A stretch of 7,549 bases of DNA from Candidatus Gastranaerophilales bacterium (GTDB taxonomy: Bacteria > Cyanobacteriota > Vampirovibrionia > Gastranaerophilales > Gastranaerophilaceae). A program made the position numbers and the translations under genes. The stretch spans positions 1 through 7,549 of the forward strand of contig CALVEE010000192.1 of assembly GCA_944326495.1 (NCBI GenBank). The letters are read 5' to 3'. The notes below the pieces were generated by a model, which worked only from the letters and a program-made list of their open reading frames with translations, searched no databases and was not told the DNA's origin. Positions within the stretch are counted from its first letter, which is position 1. The number at the start of each line of letters is the position of its first letter. Below, piece by piece: positions 1 to 6,216 of the stretch.

Positions 1-1
1 T

Positions 2-283
2 GTATTAGGTAAAAATGCTTTATCCAAAGAAATGAGTGCCAAAAAAGGGTTTCAGAAAGGCGAAATTATTGAAAAAAGGATAGTCAAAATGCGCCCTGAT
101 GTCGTACGAACCGGTGATGTGCGGGTAGTTTTTGTCTCAAACGGTAATGTTATGGTATCAATCGATGCAACAGCAATGGCAGACGGAATGTGCGGAGATT
201 ATATAAACGTAGAAAACAAAAATTATAAAAAAGTCTATAACGGAAAAGTTATCGGGGAAAATAAGGTATTAGTTAATATTTGA
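2..283 (+). CDS. flgA: FlgA-like flagellar P-ring assembly chaperone, C-terminal part (5' truncated by window edge)
   Basis: The frame is open from the left edge and gives about 93 residues ending at TGA. An internal ATG at position 32 could be mistaken for the start, but open codons continue upstream of it (VLGKNALSKE) and the family is longer, so the gene begins outside the window. FlgA is a periplasmic chaperone for assembly of the flagellar P ring around the rod. The visible part matches the SAF/FlgA C-terminal domain: a 'FQKGEIIEKRIVKM' segment (domain entry and strand), 'VVRTGDVRVVF' (the usual R-G-D-x-V step), 'ATAMADGMCGDYINVEN' (the usual A-L-x-D-G-x-x-G-D-x-I-x-V-x-N) and a final 'YNGKVIGENKVLVNI' (the usual G-x-V-x-x-x-x-V-x-V). 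The signal peptide and N-terminal domain cannot be seen. The assignment is fairly good by pattern; a related SAF-domain protein such as a CpaB-like pilus protein is the main alternative. It converges with the GT5-like gene. Confidence 0.72.
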   Translation, partial: VLGKNALSKEMSAKKGFQKGEIIEKRIVKMRPDVVRTGDVRVVFVSNGNVMVSIDATAMADGMCGDYINVENKNYKKVYNGKVIGENKVLVNI

Positions 284-293
284 TTTTGTATTT

Positions 294-310
294 GTTGGGT
301 TTCACCCAAC
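294..310 (+). repeat. Short perfect hairpin repeat (GTTGGGT/ACCCAAC), possible weak terminator
   Basis: GTTGGGT (294-300), loop TTC and ACCCAAC (304-310) form a perfect 7-bp stem 11 nt after the flgA stop. The sequence behind it (CTACAACTACTATTC) has no T run, so it is not a standard rho-independent terminator. Read on the other strand with its flank it is TGTAGGTTGGGTGAAACCCAACA, which resembles dispersed GTAGGTTGGGT-type palindromic repeats that I remember from cyanobacteria and other genomes. It may be a dispersed repeat sitting in the 3' flank. Confidence 0.5.
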
Positions 311-365
311 CTACAACTACTATTCTAATCATTGAGACGAAAAAGATAAAAAAAGTTCCATAAAA

Positions 366-403
366 TTTAAATCCGATACATTCAATAATGCATCGGATTT
401 AAA
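366..403 (-). terminator. Long dyad behind the GT5-like gene, probable (possibly bidirectional) terminator
   Basis: Arms 366-377 and 392-403 are perfect 12-bp complements (TTTAAATCCGAT / ATCGGATTTAAA). After one A-C mismatch the stem continues with CATT/AATG around the loop CAAT. The dyad starts 5 nt beyond the stop codon of the minus-strand GT5-like gene. Read in that direction the 3' side of the stem runs into TTTAAATTTTATGG, a broken U-rich tail. On the plus strand the downstream side is A-rich, so termination of flgA transcripts here would depend on the stem itself. Confidence 0.72.
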
Positions 404-408
404 AAATA

Positions 409-3132
409 TTAAACAACCCTTGAAAGATGTCCCGGTTTTTTGCCGCTTTCCTCTTCTGTGGCAAACTTCGGAGATAGCCATCCGCCTTTGTATCCGGCAT
501 ATCCGAGCCCTGCAAGGACTACAGCGGCACCAGTGATTAACGAAGCCTTCTTGTGAGAATGTAGCCACTGTTTTACACCTCTAAATGTTCTACCTTCAGA
601 TTCTGCCTCCAGCTTTGACAAGTCTAATTTTAAAGCTTCATCTTTTAATAAATTCTTTCCTTTTGCTTTAAAATGTAATTCGTCATATAATTTTTGTGTC
701 GAACTTCCATCCGGATTCATCCAGCCATTTTCCTTCCAGGTAGTTTTCAAATCAACATGGTTCTTCCACAATCTTTCGGCTACATCTGTATTTCTGTCTT
801 TGATTGCCCGTTCCATACATTCAGCCATTTCATCTGATATAATTGAGTCACGAAGTTTCTGTAAAGCTTTTTGATAATTCTTATCACCTTTTAACTGTTT
901 TTCAAATAAGCTTTCCGGAATATCAGTACCAATTTTTGACTTGTAATCATTCTTAAGTTTTTTAGAAACAGTTTCTTTTACCTTATTGAAAGCATCCTGT
1001 TCATCTTTAGAAGCAACTTTTAAGGCATCAGCTTCAGTCATATAATATTCATGTTTACCTTTATAACCATTTATATATTTTGCATGTTCGCTATCAGTAG
1101 GATCAAATACCTTTTGATCCATACCCTGAACTTTAGGAACAATCGGAATACAGCCTTTTTTCATTGCTTCCAAATCCGTTAACTCGCACGGTGCAAACCT
1201 AGAAGCCAGATTTGCATAATCAGCGGCTGCCGCGAAACTGCTTCCAGGAGTCCAGCCGTCAAGAAGCAAGATTCTTCCTCTAAACATTTCATCTTTATTT
1301 AAATCTGTTACAAGTTCAGTGACTTCTTTTAAATTCTTCATATCACCGCCAAATACGTAGATAGAATTTTTATCGCCAGTTTTTTTGACATATTTTACAA
1401 ATGCCTCTAAACCTGTATCCATACCCTTTTGGAAATCCCCACGTCCCCAGCTTGTGAACATTGCTATATCTTGGCCCTTTTCAAGCATATCAAGGTATTT
1501 TTTATCAATTCCACCTAAAATTTTAAAGTTTCTACCGGTTCCGCCTGTAACTGCCGCAGAAAAGCCGCTACCAGCATCAAGCCATTTTTTATCTTTTTCA
1601 CTAAAAAGCTGCGAACCAATAAAATCATTATTCAATCTTTTAAGTAAACTGATTTTATTTTGTCTTTTAATTTCTCTTACATGTTTTAAATCGTACTTTT
1701 TATTTTCATCAAATGCCAAAAATTTGGGAAGTACAACTTCTTTTCCGTCTTTTAACTTTATTTTACAGTCTTTTTGATAGTATTCCTGCAGCCCGTCTGT
1801 TGTAAAACCGGAGGCGTTAGGATCCATTAAAACATTAATAATACCATCAAAAATGTTTTTCTCTCCAAGTTCTTTTAATCTCTTGTATAAAGCAGGTGAT
1901 ACGAGTTCATTTTCTACAATACTTTTAAAATACTTATTTGATACAGTAGTAAAACGCGGTAAAAATCCTTTATCACCATACGCAATAGAAAACATTACGG
2001 CATTTGTTTGGCCTCTTGCATCTAATATCTCTTTAGGAAGTAACGATTTCAAAAATGCATCTTCCTTGCCGAGTTTCAAAGCTTCTGTATATTCTTTACT
2101 GTCAATAATTTTCTTTATCTCTCCCGGTTTTGCAAGTGCAACAACCGCATCTTTAGTACCTAGAGAGTACATATATCCATCACATAAGTTATGTCCTATA
2201 GACGTTACGACTTTATCTTGCCAATAAGGTTCTCCGCCCGCATTTAATTCAGCTACATAATGTACCAGAGGCATTGCCTGGCCATCATGACACATTATGA
2301 ATTTTGGATCAAATCCCATTTTTTCTTTCAAAGAAGGTAACAGCTCTGCTGTAGCTTTAGCTTCCTTCGGATATGGCAATCCTTGCCAGCCAACAGATAA
2401 ACTCTTTGCTACATTATCCCCAGTTGCTGTGGAATAACTCCCATCTGCATATGGTTTAGCCATACTTGCTGTAGCATCTACATATGTAAAGGTTATGTCG
2501 ATTTTGTTAATCATATCATCAGTCCAGCGATTTTTACGCATCAGATTTTTCATCTTTTCATCTTTTCTGACTTTGTAAATACCGACAGGAACATCATTTT
2601 CTAAACCCCAGCTAATTTTAGAAGTCTTTACTTCATCTAAAATAAATGCTTTTTTTGCATGTTCATCTTGTTTCAAAAAATCTGCTAAGTCTACATCTTT
2701 ACCAATTACTTCATTCGTTGCAAATACAGCCCCTTCATAAGCTTTAAACGGATGATCCGACGGTAAATTTGCCGGAATTCGTCTTAAGGTAACACCATCC
2801 TGCTTAATACCTACTATTTCCTTTGTATTTGGATCTATATCAGGAACATATTTTACATCCTGATTATATAAAGGAATGTTTTCAATTATTTTATCAAAAC
2901 CTTCATGGTTAAAAAATAAGTCGTTTCCAACCGTTGCAACACCACCGCTTCCAAAACCCAGCATTGAAATTTCGGATATTTGATGAAATAAATGCTTTGG
3001 ATTTCCGCCCCTAAACGATATTACGCTCATACCGCCGGGAATATTTGCAGGCTGCGGTTCTGTTACATTTGCGCCCCTGGCTTTTGAGACTTTCAAACCA
3101 GTATAATCTGTTCCGATTGCGTTGATTTTCAT
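409..3132 (-). CDS. Large divergent GT5 glycogen/starch synthase-like glycosyltransferase with C-terminal membrane helix
   Basis: The protein has 907 residues, nearly twice the usual bacterial GlgA length of about 480. The start is ATG at 3132 because AAGGAG lies 6 nt upstream; a longer in-frame start at 3177 (15 more residues) has no such site. GT5 landmarks appear in order: 'GFGSGGVATVGNDL' at 59-72 (position of KTGGLGDV), 'CHDGQAMPLVHY' at 281-292 (position of NDWHT), 'SIGHNLCDG' at 311-319 (position of TIHNLAYQG), 'TTVSNKYFKSI' at 395-405 (TVSPTYA), 'RQNKISLLKRL' at 490-500, 'SWGRGDFQKGMD' at 561-572 (SRLxxQKGxD, R564 and K569 kept) and 'SRFAPCELTDLEAM' at 644-657 (SRFEPCGL). GT5 enzymes transfer glucose from ADP- or UDP-glucose to an alpha-1,4-glucan. 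Two usual active-site residues look changed: KTGG Lys to Gly and EPCGL Glu to Ala. Residues 700-850 are Lys/Glu-rich and probably helical; 863-881 is a predicted membrane helix ahead of a polar tail. The family call is good, but the substrate and activity are open. Confidence 0.83.
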   Translation of the reverse strand: MKINAIGTDYTGLKVSKARGANVTEPQPANIPGGMSVISFRGGNPKHLFHQISEISMLGFGSGGVATVGNDLFFNHEGFDKIIENIPLYNQDVKYVPDIDPNTKEIVGIKQDGVTLRRIPANLPSDHPFKAYEGAVFATNEVIGKDVDLADFLKQDEHAKKAFILDEVKTSKISWGLENDVPVGIYKVRKDEKMKNLMRKNRWTDDMINKIDITFTYVDATASMAKPYADGSYSTATGDNVAKSLSVGWQGLPYPKEAKATAELLPSLKEKMGFDPKFIMCHDGQAMPLVHYVAELNAGGEPYWQDKVVTSIGHNLCDGYMYSLGTKDAVVALAKPGEIKKIIDSKEYTEALKLGKEDAFLKSLLPKEILDARGQTNAVMFSIAYGDKGFLPRFTTVSNKYFKSIVENELVSPALYKRLKELGEKNIFDGIINVLMDPNASGFTTDGLQEYYQKDCKIKLKDGKEVVLPKFLAFDENKKYDLKHVREIKRQNKISLLKRLNNDFIGSQLFSEKDKKWLDAGSGFSAAVTGGTGRNFKILGGIDKKYLDMLEKGQDIAMFTSWGRGDFQKGMDTGLEAFVKYVKKTGDKNSIYVFGGDMKNLKEVTELVTDLNKDEMFRGRILLLDGWTPGSSFAAAADYANLASRFAPCELTDLEAMKKGCIPIVPKVQGMDQKVFDPTDSEHAKYINGYKGKHEYYMTEADALKVASKDEQDAFNKVKETVSKKLKNDYKSKIGTDIPESLFEKQLKGDKNYQKALQKLRDSIISDEMAECMERAIKDRNTDVAERLWKNHVDLKTTWKENGWMNPDGSSTQKLYDELHFKAKGKNLLKDEALKLDLSKLEAESEGRTFRGVKQWLHSHKKASLITGAAVVLAGLGYAGYKGGWLSPKFATEEESGKKPGHLSRVV

Positions 3133-3135
3133 AAA

Positions 3136-3143
3136 CGACTCCT
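3136..3143 (-). promoter_or_regulatory. Ribosome binding site deciding the GT5-like start
   Basis: On the minus strand the sequence reads TAAGGAGTCGTTTATG. AAGGAG, with 6 nt before the ATG at 3132, is the strongest Shine-Dalgarno match in the divergent intergenic region. It fixes the start at the Met-Lys-Ile-Asn codons and excludes the longer upstream open frame. Confidence 0.8.
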
Positions 3144-3183
3144 TACACACATAACTTCTATATATATAAAAATACACACATAA
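3144..3183. repeat. Direct repeat TACACACATAA x2 in the GT5-like leader
   Basis: TACACACATAA occurs at 3144-3154 and again at 3173-3183, 29 bp start to start. On the minus strand this is TTATGTGTGTA twice, and the second copy runs directly into the AAGGAG ribosome binding site. An AT alternation (TATATATATA) lies between them. The copies could be operator sites, elements in the leader transcript, or chance in AT-rich DNA. Confidence 0.45.
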
Positions 3184-3194
3184 AAAAAATTAAC

Positions 3195-3224
3195 CTTTTA
3201 TCCCTTTTTATTAAGAAATGTTAA
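3195..3224 (-). promoter_or_regulatory. Candidate sigma-70 type promoter for the GT5-like gene
   Basis: On the minus strand, TTAACA (3219-3224, 5 of 6 to TTGACA) is followed after 18 bp by TAAAAG (3195-3200, 4 of 6 to TATAAT). Transcription would start near 3188 and give a leader of about 55 nt that contains both TTATGTGTGTA copies. Matches this good are expected by chance in AT-rich DNA, so this is only a candidate. Confidence 0.3.
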
Positions 3225-3230
3225 GTAAAT

Positions 3231-3320
3231 TTTTGTTACAATCTCTGAGAATATCGTATCAAATAATAATCTATTTTCAATAGACAGAAGAACAATGGTT
3301 TGTAAACTTTTGTAACAAAA
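3231..3320. promoter_or_regulatory. Inverted repeat pair TTTTGTTACAA / TTGTAACAAAA in divergent control region
   Basis: TTTTGTTACAA at 3231-3241 has its exact 11-bp reverse complement TTGTAACAAAA at 3310-3320, with centres 79 bp apart. The right copy is also nearly self-palindromic: TTTTGT (3308-3313), A, ACAAAA (3315-3320). The pair sits centrally in the 274 bp between the divergent GT5-like and GNAT genes, where an operator acting on both would be expected. The rest of 3133-3406 shows no ORF with coding character and no tRNA. No regulator is identified, and the operator role is inferred from symmetry and position only. Confidence 0.4.
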
Positions 3321-3406
3321 CCTTCAACTTCTAAACAGAAAAAGCAATTTTTTTCACAACAATTACTTTATATAAGTAAGGTTAGATAAATATAGGTTAG
3401 GTAGGT

Positions 3407-4042
3407 ATGATTAATAATATTACGACTATGGACACACGTCCGCAGATGGCCGTTGCAAAACCGACTGCATCTGTTCAGAATATGGGCATGCCCCCGATTC
3501 TCGGATTCAAAACTCCGCCTTTGAAAGAGAAGGCAAAAATTCAGGTTAAGAAGGTTAAAAGAGGTGACAATCTGATTATACCGGGTGTCATTGATGATGA
3601 TTATGTTGATATAGTCGAAGAGTATGTGACGATTGAAAACAATAATCAGGAACAAAATTTCTTTGCAAATCACATTAACAATCCCATAAAAATAAAGCGT
3701 AAGATTAAATACTTGAAGAACTGTTATCTTATAGATTTTATTCAATCCCCCAAACCCCGGTGCGGCCTTGGGACAGAAGCTATTAAAAATCTTGCGGAAA
3801 AAGCAATGTTTGACCCCAAAGCACAAGGGAGAATTGTGACTTATTCTATCCCGATGATTAAGGAAATGTCGCCGGCGCTGTTTTTCTACAAACTCGGATT
3901 TAGATTTACTTCACCGGAGGCCAACAAATATATGGAAGAGTGTTTGGTTAAGAATATTCCGGATATTCCTGCCCAGACGGGTATGATGTATCTGCCAAAA
4001 TCAAAACTGCATAAACTTTTAAGATATGGAGAATTGTTCTAA
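3407..4042 (+). CDS. GNAT-fold acetyltransferase candidate with disordered N-terminal leader
   Basis: This is a 211-residue protein. The C-terminal half shows the GNAT pattern: a hydrophobic strand 'NCYLIDFIQSP' (105-115), the acetyl-CoA pyrophosphate loop 'RCGLGTEA' (118-125, fitting R/Q-x-x-G-x-G/A) with the following helix 'IKNLAEKAM', a strand 'GRIVTYSI' (141-148), and 'SPALFFYKLGFRF' (155-167), the usual 'A-x-x-x-Y-x-x-x-G-F' end motif with Y161. GNAT enzymes move an acetyl group from acetyl-CoA to an amine on small molecules, sugars or proteins; the substrate is not readable here. Residues 1-40 look disordered (many Met, Pro, Thr, Ala) and include 'PPILGFKTPP' at 29-38. The start at 3407 is preceded by several AGG triplets, the best at 3399-3401; Met8 (3428) has no such site. 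The next gene begins 2 nt after its stop, which suggests co-transcription. Confidence 0.72.
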   Translation: MINNITTMDTRPQMAVAKPTASVQNMGMPPILGFKTPPLKEKAKIQVKKVKRGDNLIIPGVIDDDYVDIVEEYVTIENNNQEQNFFANHINNPIKIKRKIKYLKNCYLIDFIQSPKPRCGLGTEAIKNLAEKAMFDPKAQGRIVTYSIPMIKEMSPALFFYKLGFRFTSPEANKYMEECLVKNIPDIPAQTGMMYLPKSKLHKLLRYGELF

Positions 4043-4044
4043 AA

Positions 4045-4326
4045 ATGATAGAAGCACATTATTCTACAGATACAAAAGTTAAACGAACCAAGACAGGAGC
4101 TGTAGAAGCTCCTGCGGTGCTGCCAAAACATCAATTATTTTCAGACAGCGGAGCTAACCAAAAAATAAATTCAATTAATACTGATATTTATGAAGGTGCA
4201 AAAAAGGAGAAGAAAAAACATGAGTTTAATAAATCACTTTATTTTAAAATTTTTGGCGGAGTTACTTTACTTACCGCAGGTATCGCCGGTATATATAAAA
4301 TCAAAAACTTCTTTAGAAAATCTTAA
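4045..4326 (+). CDS. Small protein with C-terminal membrane helix, function unknown
   Basis: This is a 93-residue protein that I do not recognise. Residues 1-60 are polar and probably disordered, ending in a Lys-rich stretch 'KKEKKKH' (53-59). Residues about 68-84 ('KIFGGVTLLTAGIAGIY') form one predicted membrane helix with Gly and small residues, followed by a short basic tail 'KIKNFFRKS'. There is no N-terminal signal peptide, so the arrangement is that of a tail-anchored protein. The start lies 2 nt after the GNAT stop and is the only Met in the protein; a GGAG at 4028-4031 inside the end of the GNAT gene is 13 nt away, rather far, so translational coupling is likely. The helix resembles in position and composition the C-terminal helix of the divergent GT5-like protein. 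Its role as a membrane partner of the GNAT protein is only inferred from adjacency. Confidence 0.68.
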   Translation: MIEAHYSTDTKVKRTKTGAVEAPAVLPKHQLFSDSGANQKINSINTDIYEGAKKEKKKHEFNKSLYFKIFGGVTLLTAGIAGIYKIKNFFRKS

Positions 4327-4330
4327 TTAG

Positions 4331-4348
4331 GTAAAAAATATTTTTTAC
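4331..4348. promoter_or_regulatory. 18-bp perfect AT palindrome in the glmS leader
   Basis: GTAAAAAAT followed by ATTTTTTAC is a perfect palindrome 4 nt after the stop of the small membrane-protein gene. As RNA it would fold only into a weak A-U stem with no T run after it, so it is a poor terminator. TACGAT (4346-4351) or TAAAAT (4351-4356) could serve as a -10 for glmS, but no convincing -35 is present. It may be a protein-binding site or simply AT-rich promoter DNA. Confidence 0.3.
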
Positions 4349-4379
4349 GATAAAATTATGGGGTGAAAGAGAGGTAAAT

Positions 4380-6215
4380 ATGTGCGGAATCGTTGGATAC
4401 GTTGGAAATAAAAAGGCTGTAGATATTTTGCTGGAAGGTTTAACAAGCCTGGAATACAGGGGATATGATTCTTCCGGTATTGCTGTAAATATAGACGGAA
4501 AAGTTGAACTTTTTAAGGCGGCAGGAAAATTACAGAACCTAAAAAATATTGTAGAAAAAAATTATACAGAGATTTCCAAATCCACAATCGGTATCGGCCA
4601 CATCAGATGGGCAACACACGGTGCGCCTACAATAGAAAATGCTCACCCGCATTCTTGCAATTGCGGTAAAGTCGCAGTTGTTCATAATGGGATTATTGAG
4701 AATTTCAAAGAATTAAAAGAAAAGCTTGAAAAACGCGGCTGCACCTTCCGCTCTCAAACTGATACCGAAACAATTGCGCATCTTGTTGCTACAAAATTCG
4801 GAGAAACACATGATTTAACTGAAGCAGTAAGACTTGCTACAAGGGAAATTGAAGGAGCGTATGCTCTATGCGTTATACATCAGGATTTACCTCATACAAT
4901 TGTTGCAACAAGAAGAAATGCTCCGCTTGTTGTAGGTTTAGGAGACGGTGAAAATTATGTTGCATCAGATGTTCCTGCATTGATTCAATATACAAAGAAA
5001 GCAATGTATCTTGAAGATAACCAGATTGTTACATTAACTCCAGACTCTATTCAGCTGATTGATATTGATAACAAGCCTTTGGAACAAAAAATTGAAACAC
5101 TGCCCTGGGAACCTGTTGCTTTAAGCAAGATGGGATACAAACATTTCATGCTTAAAGAAATTCATGAACAGCCTGATGTGGTTAGAAATGTTTTATCCGG
5201 AAAGCTTAGAGCAATTGACGAGAATGTTATCTTGAAAGAAGTTACACTTGATAGAGAAACGCTAAAAAATCTAAACCGTATTCAGATTGTAGCCTGCGGT
5301 ACATCATTACATGCTGCAATGGTCGGAAAATATATTATTGAAGATTTTTGCGGAATCTCTGTTGATGTAGAGCCTTCCAGCGAATATATTTACAGAAAAA
5401 CTATTACAGATAAGAATACTCTTGTAATAGGGGTTTCACAGTCAGGTGAGACAGCCGATACTATAACAGCCGTAAGACAGGCCAAGAGCAAAGGCTCTCA
5501 TATTCTAATTGTTACTAACCGTCCGGATTCAACTATGGCAAGAGAAGCCGACAGCCTTATACCAGTTAACGCCGGAATTGAAGTTTCCGTTGCGGCTACA
5601 AAATCATATATGGCACAGTTGATTTCGTTCTATCTGCTTGCTATTTATATGGCAGAAGTTAAGGGAATAAATAATTTAAAGGATTTGAAACACGAATTGA
5701 TAATTCTTCCGCAAAAAATTGAAAAGGTCTTAGCTCATAAAGAAGAAATTCAAAAATGCGCAAGAAAATTTTCCGGTTCAAAAGACTTTATCTTTATTGC
5801 ACGCGGAATAAACTTCCCGACGGCTTTAGAAGGCGCTTTAAAACTTAAAGAAATAAGTTATATAAATGCTACAGGATATACAGCCGGAGAACTTAAGCAC
5901 GGGCCTATTGCAATGCTTGATGAATCCATGCCGGTGCTTTCAATTTTGATGAAGGGAAAAGTTTATGACAAGATTCTTTCAAATTCAGAAGAGGCAAAGG
6001 CAAGAAATGCCAGAATGATTGCGCTTACAGATTCAGATGATGAAAAATTAAATGAGCTGTTTGAAAGTATAATAAGAATCCCTGAGATTTCAGAAATCTT
6101 ATCACCTGCGCTTGCAGTTGTACCTCTACAGTTATTGGCATATTACATAGCAGAATTTTTAGGCAAAGACGTTGACCAGCCGAGAAATTTAGCAAAATCT
6201 GTTACGGTAGAATAA
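4380..6215 (+). CDS. glmS: Glutamine-fructose-6-phosphate aminotransferase (isomerizing)
   Basis: A complete 611-residue GlmS, close to the usual 600-610. It converts fructose-6-phosphate and glutamine to glucosamine-6-phosphate and glutamate, the first step towards UDP-GlcNAc for peptidoglycan and other amino-sugar polymers, in the cytoplasm. The N-terminal glutaminase domain (1 to about 225) has the nucleophile Cys2 in 'MCGIVGYVG', 'HIRWATHG' at 74-81, 'VVHNGIIENF' at 100-109 and 'QTDTETIAHL' at 126-135. The isomerase half has two SIS domains: 'IVACGTSLHAA' at 303-313 and 'SQSGETADT' at 353-361, then 'FIARGINFPTALEGALKLKE' at 472-491. The catalytic residues E491, H507 (in 'ELKHGP') and K606 (in 'NLAKSVTVE' at the C-terminus) are present. 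The start is set by GAGG at 4371-4374, 5 nt from the ATG. All expected residues are intact. It is followed after 1 nt by a small ORF. Confidence 0.97.
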   Translation: MCGIVGYVGNKKAVDILLEGLTSLEYRGYDSSGIAVNIDGKVELFKAAGKLQNLKNIVEKNYTEISKSTIGIGHIRWATHGAPTIENAHPHSCNCGKVAVVHNGIIENFKELKEKLEKRGCTFRSQTDTETIAHLVATKFGETHDLTEAVRLATREIEGAYALCVIHQDLPHTIVATRRNAPLVVGLGDGENYVASDVPALIQYTKKAMYLEDNQIVTLTPDSIQLIDIDNKPLEQKIETLPWEPVALSKMGYKHFMLKEIHEQPDVVRNVLSGKLRAIDENVILKEVTLDRETLKNLNRIQIVACGTSLHAAMVGKYIIEDFCGISVDVEPSSEYIYRKTITDKNTLVIGVSQSGETADTITAVRQAKSKGSHILIVTNRPDSTMAREADSLIPVNAGIEVSVAATKSYMAQLISFYLLAIYMAEVKGINNLKDLKHELIILPQKIEKVLAHKEEIQKCARKFSGSKDFIFIARGINFPTALEGALKLKEISYINATGYTAGELKHGPIAMLDESMPVLSILMKGKVYDKILSNSEEAKARNARMIALTDSDDEKLNELFESIIRIPEISEILSPALAVVPLQLLAYYIAEFLGKDVDQPRNLAKSVTVE

Positions 6216-6216
6216 T

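Noticed and set aside
1385..2227. Two plus-strand open frames inside the GT5-like gene
   Set aside because: They are antisense to recognisable GT5 motifs, have low-complexity Ser/Leu/Phe composition, and lack ribosome binding sites.
3133..3177. N-terminal extension of the GT5-like protein (MYFYIYRSYVCKESF)
   Set aside because: The extension spans the ribosome binding site of the downstream ATG and has no ribosome site of its own, so it is leader DNA rather than protein or a signal peptide.
3368..3826. Minus-strand 152-codon open frame opposite the GNAT gene
   Set aside because: It is Cys/Phe/Ile-rich with no domain pattern and lies antisense to a gene with a clear GNAT motif and its own operon context; it is a shadow frame.
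4094..4114. Hairpin CAGGAGCT / AGCTCCTG within the 93-residue gene
   Set aside because: An 8-bp stem with a 5-nt loop, but it lies inside the coding frame (Gly-Ala-Val-Glu-Ala-Pro-Ala), has no T tract after it, and is well away from any start codon. No function can be supported.
4327..4379. glmS ribozyme upstream of glmS
   Set aside because: Only 53 nt separate the previous stop from the glmS start, too little for the ribozyme core, and no matching structure is visible. It would have to overlap the upstream gene.
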